NCBI GenBank assembly: GCA_017623155.1
Contig: JAGAPR010000004.1
Coordinates: 178,887-242,886, forward strand
DNA: 64,000 nucleotides
From: Prevotella sp.
GTDB taxonomy: Bacteria; Bacteroidota; Bacteroidia; Bacteroidales; Bacteroidaceae
Reading direction: 5' to 3'
This document shows, piece after piece, positions 18,272 to 25,467 of this stretch. Numbering within the stretch: the first letter of the stretch is position 1; each line of letters begins with the position of its first letter. Below the pieces are notes generated by a model. It searched no databases and had not been told where the DNA came from. It saw only the letters and a list, made by a program, of their open reading frames with translations. Made by a program: the position numbers and the translations under genes.

Positions 18272-19810
18272 TTATATGTTGCGGTGGTGCTCGTGTCCCT
18301 CGACGTATATCGCGCTGAACGGTCGGGCAGGGCACAGATTTTCGCATGCTCCGCAACCTATGCAGCGCGCCTCGTTAACCACGGGGATGCGTGGCGACCG
18401 GTCGTCGCCGTCGACCGACGGCACCATTGTAATTGCTCCCGACGGACAGTGGCGGGCGCAATTGCCACATTTCACTCCGTCTGTCAGCGGCACGCAGTTC
18501 TTGCTTATCCATACCGCATGGCCGATCTGTGTGGCCGACTTGTCGGCCGCCGAGATTGGTAAGATTGCTCCGGCGGGGCAAACCTCGGAGCAGCGGGTGC
18601 ATTCTGGGCGGCAATATCCGCGTTCATACGACATTACAGGCTGCATAAACGTGGTAAGAGCCGATGAGGGGCGCAGCACACCGTTGGGACATTCGGATAT
18701 GCAAAGCTGGCAACTTGTGCAGCGGGCGGCAAGGTTTCGTGCGCTCAGTGAGCCGGGTGGAGTGATGGGAGTGAGTCTTCCGGGGGCCACTTTGTCCTCG
18801 ATGACGGCCAGTCCGCCGTCTACTTTCTTCTTCTCTTGCGCCAAGGCTGCCGTCGCGGCCATGGCCGTGGCGAGGAGAAACGAGCGTCGACCGCTGTCGG
18901 CAGGTGTGTTGTCACCGTATTTAGTGTCGCCGTCCGGAGAGTGTTTGCCGTTCCCGTTCGCGGTGCTACCGCCTTTGGCGTGCGAGTAGCTCAATGCTCC
19001 CGTGTGGCATTTGTCGATGCAGTCGCCGCAGGTTACGCAGCGGCTGTAATCTATTTGATGATTTTTAGAATCGATACAAGAAGCCTTGCAGTTACGGGAA
19101 CACAGTCCGCAACCGTTGCAAACGTCGGTGTCGATGTGTATTTTGAACCATGAAAAGCGTGCAAGCATGCCGAGGAGAGTGCCCACAGGACACACGGTGT
19201 TGCAGTAAATGCGACCGCCGCGCCATGCTAAAACGGTGACAATCGTCAGCGTGACAACTGCCACAAGCAGCGAGGGAAGACCGCGAAGCCATACGTCTAC
19301 GGTATAAAACGCGTAACTGTCGGCATGCTCTGCAATGGTGGCGAGGATGTTGTTTGCCAGCATGTATATTGGTTGCAGGATGTTTGTGGCAATGCGTCCG
19401 TAGGCACTGTAAGGTTCGAGAATTCCTGTTATCACGGATGTGCCCGGCAAGAGATATAGTAAACCGGCTGTCACGGATAGCGTCATGACGGCAAGCATGG
19501 CGTAGCGCAGCCACGACAAGGCTTCGGAATAGCGGTAACGGTTGCGTTTCATGCGGCTGTGAACGTGTGCCACGCCGTCTTGGAACACGCCGAGCGGACA
19601 TATTACAGAGCAGTAGACGCGTCCGAAAATGAGGGTCAGTGCAATCAGGATGATAATCACCACGGCATTGAGAGCAAGCAGGGCGGGCAGGAATTGTATT
19701 TTTGCCATCCAGCCGAACCAGAGGTGTATGGTTCCGGTAAAGTCGAGAAAAAGCAGCGTTATACACGAGAAAAATATAACGGCAAGTGTGGTTCTGATTT
19801 TTTTCAGCAT
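18272..19810 (-). CDS. NapH/NapG-like 4Fe-4S membrane protein with internal Tat motif
   Basis: In this 512-aa protein residues 1-215 contain several transmembrane helices and two CxxxCP motifs (CSVICPLG and CNTVCPVG), as in NapH/YccM quinol-oxidising proteins. Ferredoxin motifs follow (CNGCGLCSRNC, CVTCGDCIDKC). A GRRSFL sequence at residues 307-312 with a hydrophobic stretch ATAMAATAALA looks like an internal twin-arginine signal. After it come four more Cys clusters (CTSCQLCISEC, CTRCSEVC, CGNCARHC, CIGCGACENLC), as in NapG. It looks like a NapH-NapG fusion feeding electrons to the downstream exported reductase. The fusion could also be read as two domains facing different compartments. Confidence 0.8.
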   Translation of the reverse strand: MLKKIRTTLAVIFFSCITLLFLDFTGTIHLWFGWMAKIQFLPALLALNAVVIIILIALTLIFGRVYCSVICPLGVFQDGVAHVHSRMKRNRYRYSEALSWLRYAMLAVMTLSVTAGLLYLLPGTSVITGILEPYSAYGRIATNILQPIYMLANNILATIAEHADSYAFYTVDVWLRGLPSLLVAVVTLTIVTVLAWRGGRIYCNTVCPVGTLLGMLARFSWFKIHIDTDVCNGCGLCSRNCKASCIDSKNHQIDYSRCVTCGDCIDKCHTGALSYSHAKGGSTANGNGKHSPDGDTKYGDNTPADSGRRSFLLATAMAATAALAQEKKKVDGGLAVIEDKVAPGRLTPITPPGSLSARNLAARCTSCQLCISECPNGVLRPSSALTTFMQPVMSYERGYCRPECTRCSEVCPAGAILPISAADKSATQIGHAVWISKNCVPLTDGVKCGNCARHCPSGAITMVPSVDGDDRSPRIPVVNEARCIGCGACENLCPARPFSAIYVEGHEHHRNI

Positions 19811-19826
19811 GGTTTGTATTGTTTGT

Positions 19827-20621
19827 TTAAATGGTTTTATTGTTGTGTATCGTCATTTCCGGATTTCGGTTGTTTTTGGTTGTGAGTCTGACGATGAGTA
19901 TGCTTGTCTCGTATAGCAGCCATATAGGCAGCGAGACAACAAAGAGGGTGAAAACATCTGTCGTCGGAGTGATGACCGCAGCGACTATGAGTATCGCCAC
20001 TATGGCGTGTTTACGGTAGGCAGTCATCATGCTCCCGCTGATTAATCGCATGCGTGACAACAGCCAGCATATTACAGGAAGTTCGAAGACTACACCCATG
20101 ACGAGGTTCATTGTGATGAGCGTGTCCATATAAGATTGCAGAGTGAGCATGTTGGCGACATCGTCACTGACTTGGTATGTGCCGAGAAAGCGCACCGTGA
20201 GGGGGAATATTAAGAAATAGTTGAGTAGCGTGCCGAGCATGAACATGATGTATGAACTGCATGTTATCCACACGGCATAACGCCGTTCGGCGTAGTAAAG
20301 GGCGGGAGAAACAAAGCGAAACAGCGTATATAATATATAAGGTAAGGCTACAAGAAGACCTGTATATAATGCTGTTTTTACATGAATAATGAACTGCTCG
20401 GTAAGTCCGGTGTTCATGAGGTTGATGTAAAATTCATCTGCACCCGTCATTCGGTAGGTTATGAAATCGGCCGAACGTGGGGCGAGAACGATGTTGAAAA
20501 GCGGCTCTTTCATGCCAAATGCCACTAAGGCAGCGGCTGCCGTGACACAGATAATGCGGATGACGCAGGCTCGAAGCTCGTCGAGATGCTCCCAAAAAGT
20601 GGCGTTTTGAGGTGCGTTCAT
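19827..20621 (-). CDS. tatC: Sec-independent translocase TatC
   Basis: This 264-aa protein opens FWEHLDELRACVIRIICV, the TatC signature 'F..HL.ELR.R'. It contains six hydrophobic helices and FRFVSPALYYAERRYA, the equivalent of the conserved F.PGL...E segment. TatC recognises twin-arginine signals. It lies 24 bp downstream of tatA and 16 bp upstream of the iron-sulfur protein gene, so the translocase and two likely Tat clients form one operon. Confidence 0.95.
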   Translation of the reverse strand: MNAPQNATFWEHLDELRACVIRIICVTAAAALVAFGMKEPLFNIVLAPRSADFITYRMTGADEFYINLMNTGLTEQFIIHVKTALYTGLLVALPYILYTLFRFVSPALYYAERRYAVWITCSSYIMFMLGTLLNYFLIFPLTVRFLGTYQVSDDVANMLTLQSYMDTLITMNLVMGVVFELPVICWLLSRMRLISGSMMTAYRKHAIVAILIVAAVITPTTDVFTLFVVSLPIWLLYETSILIVRLTTKNNRNPEMTIHNNKTI

Positions 20622-20645
20622 TCGTCTGTCGGGTGTTTTACTGGG

Positions 20646-20843
20646 TTACTTCGCTTCCTTGTCGGTATCGTTCCGGTTGTTTGCGGCATTATCATCATTG
20701 TCACTATTCCCGTTCATCCCGTCTTTAAAGCTCTTTACCCCTTTGCCCATACCTTTCATGAGTTCAGGCAGCTTTTTGCCGCCGAAGAGCAGAAGTATTA
20801 TAAACGCTATTACAAGTATTTCCTGAAATCCGAGTCCAAACAT
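20646..20843 (-). CDS. tatA: Sec-independent translocase TatA
   Basis: This 65-aa protein, MFGLGFQEILVIAFIILLLF then GGKKLPELMKGMGKGVKSFK, shows the short N-terminal helix, the FGGKKLPE hinge and the amphipathic helix of TatA, with a short acidic tail. It is the first gene of the tatA-tatC operon. No second TatA/TatB paralogue is visible nearby, as is usual in Bacteroidetes minimal Tat systems. Confidence 0.93.
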   Translation of the reverse strand: MFGLGFQEILVIAFIILLLFGGKKLPELMKGMGKGVKSFKDGMNGNSDNDDNAANNRNDTDKEAK

Positions 20844-20979
20844 TGTTGTTTTCCTTTCTTTTATGTTTAACGATTGTTTATTTATTGTTTTATTTTATTC
20901 AATTATTGTACCACTTCGTCACAGTTATGCAAGATGCAGGGATTTATATTGTTGCCTGTCAATCCGTTGCAAACTTAAT

Positions 20980-21020
20980 AAAAAAACACGAGAAAACGCA
21001 TGAAAACGTCTTTCTCGTGT
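20980..21020 (-). terminator. Intrinsic terminator of the phosphatase gene
   Basis: ACACGAGAAA (20986-20995) pairs with TTTCTCGTGT (21011-21020), and the minus strand then continues with seven Ts. It stops minus-strand transcription 125 bp after the phosphatase stop codon. The rest of the interval to tatA (20844-20980) is AT-rich with no other feature that I can name. Confidence 0.75.
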
Positions 21021-21146
21021 GCAAAAATAATGAATAATGTATATAATATACTTATATTTTTTAACGTAAAATATACCAAAATAGCGGGAAATGACCGATA
21101 TTCAAGTAGGTGAAGTGGTATGAAAGAATGGCGGATACGGCGCAAG

Positions 21147-21701
21147 TCACAGGTAGTCGTCGAGCCTGTGTTGCCGGATGATGTGGTCGAGAAGCCCCTC
21201 GCAGGCATCTTCGAGCAGCTCGATGACAAGTTCAAAACCGTGGTCGCCGCCGTAATAAGGGTCGGGAACGGTGGCATATCCGTTGTGGCGGCGCAAAAAA
21301 TCGGTAAGCATCATCACGCTGTTGCGCTCGTCTTCATTGCGGGCCATGGCGGTGATGTCGGCCATATTCTCGTCGTCCATGACCAGTATATGGTCAAAAC
21401 GACGGAAATCATCGGTGGTAAACTGTCGCGAGCGGCTGTTGAAGTCATAACCGTGGTCGGCTCCGTGGCTTCTCATCCGGCGGTCGGGTAGTTCTCCGGC
21501 ATGCCATCCGCTGACACCGGCAGAGTCGATTGTTATCCGGTATTCCAGTCCGCGACGTTCCACCAATTGTCTCATTATCCCCTCGGCAGCCGGCGAGCGG
21601 CAGATGTTTCCGAGACACACAAAGAGTATCTTTATTTTCTCTTTGTTTTTCAAAGAGTTAATTAGTTCTATATTTTTATGGTTTACATTGTGGTTTACCA
21701 T
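21147..21701 (-). CDS. Low-molecular-weight protein tyrosine phosphatase, 5' end replaced by element
   Basis: This 184-aa protein has the LMW-PTP active-site loop VCLGNICRSPAAEG (nucleophile Cys29, Arg35) and the acid loop DPYYGG. It would dephosphorylate tyrosine-phosphorylated proteins, often kinases of polysaccharide export, in the cytoplasm. The first ~24 residues (MVNHNVNHKNIELINS...) are not family-like. They are encoded by integrative-element DNA, and the recombination core covers the codons for Leu30-Gly31-Asn32 inside the active-site loop. The original first 17 codons remain at 27178-27228. The start at 21701 is the furthest upstream ATG. A TAACTTTG promoter box lies 45 bp further up, within the element. 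Confidence 0.9.
   Translation of the reverse strand: MVNHNVNHKNIELINSLKNKEKIKILFVCLGNICRSPAAEGIMRQLVERRGLEYRITIDSAGVSGWHAGELPDRRMRSHGADHGYDFNSRSRQFTTDDFRRFDHILVMDDENMADITAMARNEDERNSVMMLTDFLRRHNGYATVPDPYYGGDHGFELVIELLEDACEGLLDHIIRQHRLDDYL
21606..21628 (+). repeat. attL core (left copy of the integration repeat)
   Basis: GTTTCCGAGACACACAAAG then AGTA. The first nine bases (GTTTCCGAG) are shared exactly with the right copy at 27178, and crossover probably occurred there. Chromosome lies to the left, element to the right. On the minus strand it encodes LFVCLGN of the present phosphatase. Confidence 0.85.
21679..21698 (+). promoter_or_regulatory. Pair of TGGTTTAC sites, left arm
   Basis: TGGTTTAC occurs at 21679-21686 and 21691-21698 (12-bp period). 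The same pair with the same period is at 27053 and 27065, in the same orientation. The distance from the core (about 50-90 bp) fits arm-type binding sites of a lambda/CTnDOT-type integrase. The sites also encode the VNHNVNH start of the phosphatase. Confidence 0.65.
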
Positions 21702-21745
21702 TTATATTTTCTTTTTGATGAGGTTATACACCTTTATTATAAGTG

Positions 21746-21753
21746 CAAAGTTA
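21746..21753 (-). promoter_or_regulatory. Element-borne -7 box (TAACTTTG) for the rescued phosphatase gene
   Basis: The minus strand reads TAACTTTG (TAnnTTTG), 45 bp upstream of the new ATG at 21701. It lies inside the element, so the element appears to supply expression of the gene it interrupted. Confidence 0.5.
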
Positions 21754-21817
21754 ACTAATTTAATCCGTATAACGCATATAGGTGGTTGAAAAGCATACAT
21801 ATATCGGCAATTCTTTG

Positions 21818-21825
21818 TACCTTTG
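21818..21825 (+). promoter_or_regulatory. Putative -7 box (TACCTTTG) of the lipoprotein leader transcript
   Basis: TACCTTTG on the plus strand, about 300 bp upstream of the first lipoprotein ATG. It would give a long leader RNA containing the hairpins at 21910-22060. Confidence 0.55.
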
Positions 21826-21909
21826 TTGCATAATAATTAAAAAAATATCGCCTATGTAGCATAGTCATTAAAAAGACATAAAGATAAGAAGCGTTAGCTT
21901 TATTCTTGT

Positions 21910-22060
21910 TTTCAGAAAATCGCCAAATTTCAACGAAAGCAGTCAAGAGTAAAAGTTGATGCTCACGCTTATGGCGTGGGCTTTTACTTGTTTATGACTG
22001 CAAGGTGTTTGGCGATACCTCTGAAACGTAGACGAAGCAAAAAGTCCACGTTTTTTATTT
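21910..22060 (+). ncRNA. Structured leader: five-block hairpin followed by an intrinsic terminator
   Basis: Five nested complementary blocks form one long hairpin: 21910-21916 with 22020-22026, 21919-21927 (ATCGCCAAA) with 22008-22016, 21939-21945 (GCAGTCA) with 21995-22001, 21948-21954 with 21982-21988, and 21961-21968 (GCTCACGC) with 21974-21981. Directly after it, AACGTAGAC (22025-22033) pairs with GTCCACGTT (22044-22052) and runs into TTTTTTATTT, a terminator-like stem that shares bases with the outer arm of the big hairpin. The arrangement suggests attenuation or a regulated leader for the lipoprotein genes. I do not recognise it as a named RNA family. Confidence 0.65.
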
Positions 22061-22121
22061 GTCTATACCTCAGCATCGGACTTAAACAAGTTAACAACAA
22101 TTAAAAGTACAATTGAAGACA

Positions 22122-22670
22122 ATGAAAAAGTATTTATACATCTTTATGTCTTGCATGTTGGCGGTTCTAATAGCAAGTTGTGGCGGAAATTCCAATTCAA
22201 TAGAGCCTAAACAATTAAAACAAGACAAAACTAAATGGTTTTTTAACGATGATGGCGAAATACAACAATGTATGTGCTATTCGAATGAATATTATGTAAT
22301 CGATGGGCGAAAAATAGCTCTTGTTTACACATTCGCATATTGGCCAACATCACAATTTGAACAAATGAAATATGCTTGCTCTTTTAGTTTCGTCGACAAA
22401 ACTGATGAAAACGGAGAAACAAGAGTGGTTCCGTCTTTTAACACAAATGAAAACGCAAAACTACCTTTAATATGGGATGATGGTAAAAGTGGAAGTATAA
22501 CAATAGATAAGGTGCAATCATCATCACTTACATGGTGGAATCCTTGGTCTTTTAAATTTCAACAACTATTAAATGAGCGTAAAAAGTTCTCGGTATCAGT
22601 AGTTTTATCAAATGGAACGAATCTTAGATTTCATTTCGATATATCACAAAGAGAGCCGCTCAATATTTGA
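22122..22670 (+). CDS. Lipoprotein of unknown function, element cargo
   Basis: The ATG at 22122 gives 182 aa starting MKKYLYIFMSCMLAVLIASC with lipobox IASC (Cys20). The mature protein (GGNSNSIEPKQLKQDKTKWF onward) is soluble, Trp- and Phe-rich and not recognised. There is no metal or catalytic motif that I can see. The DNA just upstream and over the first seven codons closely resembles that of the next gene (AACAACAAT, then ATGAAAAAGTATTTATAC), suggesting common ancestry of the leader-signal segment. It follows the structured leader. Confidence 0.7.
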   Translation: MKKYLYIFMSCMLAVLIASCGGNSNSIEPKQLKQDKTKWFFNDDGEIQQCMCYSNEYYVIDGRKIALVYTFAYWPTSQFEQMKYACSFSFVDKTDENGETRVVPSFNTNENAKLPLIWDDGKSGSITIDKVQSSSLTWWNPWSFKFQQLLNERKKFSVSVVLSNGTNLRFHFDISQREPLNI

Positions 22671-22702
22671 CACCATAATAAAATCAAGTAAACAACAATC
22701 AA

Positions 22703-23191
22703 ATGAAAAAGTATTTATACCTTTTTTTCGTGGCACTCTTTGCCACAATGTCATTCACTCTAACATCTTGTAGTGATGATGACGATGAGCCTAACGGAGA
22801 CAACGGCTCAAAAAGTTCTTTCACAATCAACGGCACTGCCTTTGGCACTAATGATGATTGGGCATGGGTTCAAAATATCGAAGCACAAGATGTAGCAACC
22901 TTTCAAGCACAATTATCAACTTCAAAAGGGGAATATCCGTGGATTGAAATGACGATAGATACTAAGGCTGTAAGTGAATCGTCTAAAGGTCAATCCTTGA
23001 CAATTACAAATGCCAAAGTTAAATACTTTACGGCTCAATCATCAGCAACAACATACGATGAGGAAGAAGGAGGCTCTATACTCGTTCAAGATATAAACTC
23101 ATCGGTTGCAACTCTGAAATTCAATAATTACAAACTTTCAGACGGCTCTAATACTCTTACACTTAACGGTGTATTAAAATTTGACTTTTAA
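22703..23191 (+). CDS. Small lipoprotein of unknown function, element cargo
   Basis: This 162-aa protein, MKKYLYLFFVALFATMSFTL then TSC (Cys23), has the acidic post-lipobox run SDDDDEP typical of Bacteroidetes surface-exposed lipoproteins. The mature part is strand-rich (FTINGTAFGTNDDWAWV, then ATLKFNNYKLSDGSNTLTL), resembling small immunoglobulin-like or lipocalin-like Bacteroidetes lipoproteins, but I cannot name a family. It lies 32 bp after the previous lipoprotein gene and ends at a bidirectional terminator. Confidence 0.7.
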   Translation: MKKYLYLFFVALFATMSFTLTSCSDDDDEPNGDNGSKSSFTINGTAFGTNDDWAWVQNIEAQDVATFQAQLSTSKGEYPWIEMTIDTKAVSESSKGQSLTITNAKVKYFTAQSSATTYDEEEGGSILVQDINSSVATLKFNNYKLSDGSNTLTLNGVLKFDF

Positions 23192-23205
23192 GTTAATAGT
23201 CAAAA

Positions 23206-23248
23206 AAATAAATGGGTGGTACTCTATCTGAATGCCATCCATTTATTT
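23206..23248. terminator. Bidirectional terminator between lipoprotein and recombinase genes
   Basis: A 14-bp stem with one G-U pair (23206-23219 with 23235-23248) lies in the 60-bp gap of two convergent genes. Flanking A and T runs make it usable on both strands. Confidence 0.75.
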
Positions 23249-23251
23249 AAT

Positions 23252-23881
23252 TTAAATACTAAATTCGGCTTTGACACGTTGAACGGTGCTAGCTGAAACA
23301 TCGCATAGTTTAGCGGTTTTGCGGATGCTGATACCTTGTTTCAACAATTTAATCACTTGTTTGTATTTCTCGGCTTTTTCTTCTCGTGATTTGGTAGAGC
23401 CTTCTTTTCTTCCGAGTTTGCCACCCTTTTCAATATAGAGTTGGCGACCACTATTCAGACGGAATTTAATGTTTTCTCTTTCAAGTTGAGCGCAAGTTGA
23501 AAGGGTTGCAATCATAATAGCCGCAAACATAGACGGCTTGCATTCTTCGTCTAAAAGCGTAAATTGTTCTTTCTGCATATAGAGGTTAATACCCTCGTCA
23601 ACTAACGTCTTAACGGTCTCTAAAACTTCAAAAGCATTACGGCCTAATCGTGAAAGTTCCGACACCAAAAACATATCAATCTTATTTGCCTTGCAGTAGT
23701 TCAAAGCCTCAACAAAAATCGGACGTTCATTATTTTTCTTTGCACCACTAACTTTTTCTTCAAAGACATTAACAATTTCCATGCCCTTATATTCTGCATA
23801 CTTGGTAAGGTCGGATATCTGTCGTTCCGTATTTTGGCGGTCAGTCGTGGAGGAAACTCGTGCGTATATAATTGCTTTCAT
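23252..23881 (-). CDS. Serine recombinase (resolvase/invertase family)
   Basis: This 209-aa protein has MKAIIYARVSSTTDRQNTE with the catalytic Ser in YARVSS, then SELSRLGRNAFEVLE (the conserved SRLGR segment) and AQLERENIKFRLNSG, and ends with a helix-turn-helix (ISIRKTAKLCDVSASTVQRV). Length and layout match small resolvases. In the element it may resolve multimers or control DNA inversion. I looked for res-like sites nearby and found GAATACA repeats upstream. A TACCTTTG box lies 44 bp upstream of the ATG. Confidence 0.92.
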   Translation of the reverse strand: MKAIIYARVSSTTDRQNTERQISDLTKYAEYKGMEIVNVFEEKVSGAKKNNERPIFVEALNYCKANKIDMFLVSELSRLGRNAFEVLETVKTLVDEGINLYMQKEQFTLLDEECKPSMFAAIMIATLSTCAQLERENIKFRLNSGRQLYIEKGGKLGRKEGSTKSREEKAEKYKQVIKLLKQGISIRKTAKLCDVSASTVQRVKAEFSI

Positions 23882-23924
23882 CGTCTTGTGATTTTATTGT
23901 TATATCTTCTTTGTATCTATGATG

Positions 23925-23932
23925 CAAAGGTA
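23925..23932 (-). promoter_or_regulatory. Putative -7 box (TACCTTTG) of the serine recombinase gene
   Basis: The minus strand reads TACCTTTG, 44 bp upstream of the recombinase ATG at 23881. The GAATACA repeats lie immediately upstream of it. Confidence 0.55.
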
Positions 23933-23974
23933 ATAATAAAATCAGATGTATGCAAATTATTCTTTGATTATTTT

Positions 23975-24042
23975 GAATACATAATTTTGTATTCTACGAA
24001 AGTGTTTATAGAATTATTTGAATACACTTTTTAAAGAATACA
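23975..24042 (+). repeat. GAATACA repeat cluster (possible iterons, operator or res site)
   Basis: GAATACA occurs at 23975-23981, 24020-24026 and 24036-24042 in the same orientation (the last two 16 bp apart), and the inverted TGTATTC at 23988-23994 makes a palindrome with the first copy. The cluster lies in the AT-rich gap upstream of the serine recombinase. It could bind the recombinase, the Rep-like protein or a repressor. The rest of the gap to 24201 shows nothing else clear. Confidence 0.45.
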
Positions 24043-24201
24043 ATTTTGAGAAACAAAATGCTTACCACTCCGATTATGACAGATGCTTTTAAGTATGCAA
24101 ATATGGCAAATTAAACACTCAATACTTTACTAATCAACATATAAAAGAAATATAATAGGTAAAAACGCTACTGAAAGCATTATACCTAACGCATGGATAT
24201 G

Positions 24202-24369
24202 CTACTCAATAGGTATCAGTCGCCAATATTCGGTTAATGCTTTGCTAATTTTCCGCTTTGTATCTTCTGAATGATGCTTGCCGTGCATAGGGTTCTTGCT
24301 CCCTAATTTTGCTAACCTCATCTTGAATTTGGTCGCTTCTGATAATTTTCTTCTAATTCTTTTACTCAT
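24202..24369 (-). CDS. Small NUMOD3-like DNA-binding protein, 55 aa
   Basis: Reading the minus strand from ATG 24369 gives 55 aa: MSKRIRRKLSEATKFKMRLA, then KLGSKNPMHGKHHSEDTKRK and ISKALTEYWR. The pattern 'LSEATK.KM..A..G..NPM.GK.HSE.TK.KIS.A' is the nuclease-associated modular domain 3 (NUMOD3), a DNA-binding repeat of GIY-YIG and HNH homing endonucleases. No nuclease domain is attached, so this is a stand-alone DNA-binding module or a remnant of one. It lies divergently upstream of the Rep-like gene and may regulate it. Confidence 0.65.
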   Translation of the reverse strand: MSKRIRRKLSEATKFKMRLAKLGSKNPMHGKHHSEDTKRKISKALTEYWRLIPIE

Positions 24370-24431
24370 AATTTTGAACTTTATTGGATTTATAGTATAT
24401 TTATATCAATAAATATCATTGTAAATTAAAT

Positions 24432-25304
24432 ATGGGCAAAAAACAATATCTTTATCAAGTCTCTATTGATGCACTTGAAATAACATATATAATGTCGGAT
24501 GAAATGAGAAATTTTCTATCGTCTGACGATTCAACCTATTATTTAGGAGAGAAAAAAGAAATTATTTTGAAACGGTCCGAATCTCGCTATTATAAAAATG
24601 AGTTTATTATATGGTGTAAGGATTGGAACGAAAACAGAGGAATTTATAACAGAATAGTCGGCTATATGCGCTTCGGTTCTTTTAATCCGAATCGGCAAAA
24701 CATATATATAACTTATGATAATGAGGCTTTATATTCTTGGTTGGTGTCGGCTCGTTATTATCTTGAGGAAGCGTTGGATTTGGAATTCTTACAGATTTCA
24801 AAATTTGATATTGCTATTGATTTCAACTTTAATGTTGAGAAGCACCTTATAAGACAATATAAAGATGTTTCGTATGACCTTATTGTAAATGGTTACAAGG
24901 CTGACAATAAGAAAGTGTACGGTGTCGGATTTCTTTCTTGGTGGAATCCTCGGCATAGAATTTTTGCTAACCCACAAATGGTTGCCAAAAACAAAAAATC
25001 AACCTTGACAATGAAAACGTATAACAAGAAAAAAGAGATAGAACAAGAAAGCGGAAAATACTATATTCAGGAAAAAACTGGATTCAACTCGGTAATGTAT
25101 AGGGTTGAAATAACTTGTAAAAATCACAAATTATTAAAGAAAACCCTTGATGCACTCGGTATTAGCGATGAATATTTATATGTACACCTTGATGACGAAA
25201 ATGTATTGCTGACCGTGTTCTCTCACTTACTTGATAGGATTATACACCTACGCAAAAATCGCAAACCTATAAATATACTTGATGAGGCTCTTAAAGACTT
25301 ATAA
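24432..25304 (+). CDS. Rep-like protein of the element (possible replication initiation factor)
   Basis: This 290-aa protein starts at ATG 24432. It has KFDIAIDFNFNVEKHLIRQY, FLSWWNPRHRIFAN, STLTMKTYNKKKEIEQESGK and MYRVEITCKNH. The order 'D.a.D.n' strand, an internal 'K.YnK..E' segment and a following 'R.Ei..k' strand resembles Rep_trans-type initiators of small plasmids and filamentous phages, where the conserved Tyr nicks DNA. This is pattern recognition only. It could be an unrelated mobile-element protein. No HUH motif is obvious. It is the only plus-strand gene in the right half of the element. Confidence 0.45.
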   Translation: MGKKQYLYQVSIDALEITYIMSDEMRNFLSSDDSTYYLGEKKEIILKRSESRYYKNEFIIWCKDWNENRGIYNRIVGYMRFGSFNPNRQNIYITYDNEALYSWLVSARYYLEEALDLEFLQISKFDIAIDFNFNVEKHLIRQYKDVSYDLIVNGYKADNKKVYGVGFLSWWNPRHRIFANPQMVAKNKKSTLTMKTYNKKKEIEQESGKYYIQEKTGFNSVMYRVEITCKNHKLLKKTLDALGISDEYLYVHLDDENVLLTVFSHLLDRIIHLRKNRKPINILDEALKDL

Positions 25305-25467
25305 ACTTGTTATATAGGCTTTAAAATAGTGTATTCTTGGGCTATTGGTTAATAGACCGAAATTACACGGCAAAAATTTTTCAATGCGACTATCGGATAG
25401 TTTATTAAAGGTCAATTTAATCTTAATCTATCTGAAACAGAGGATACCTTGAGGCAAGTTAATTAAG

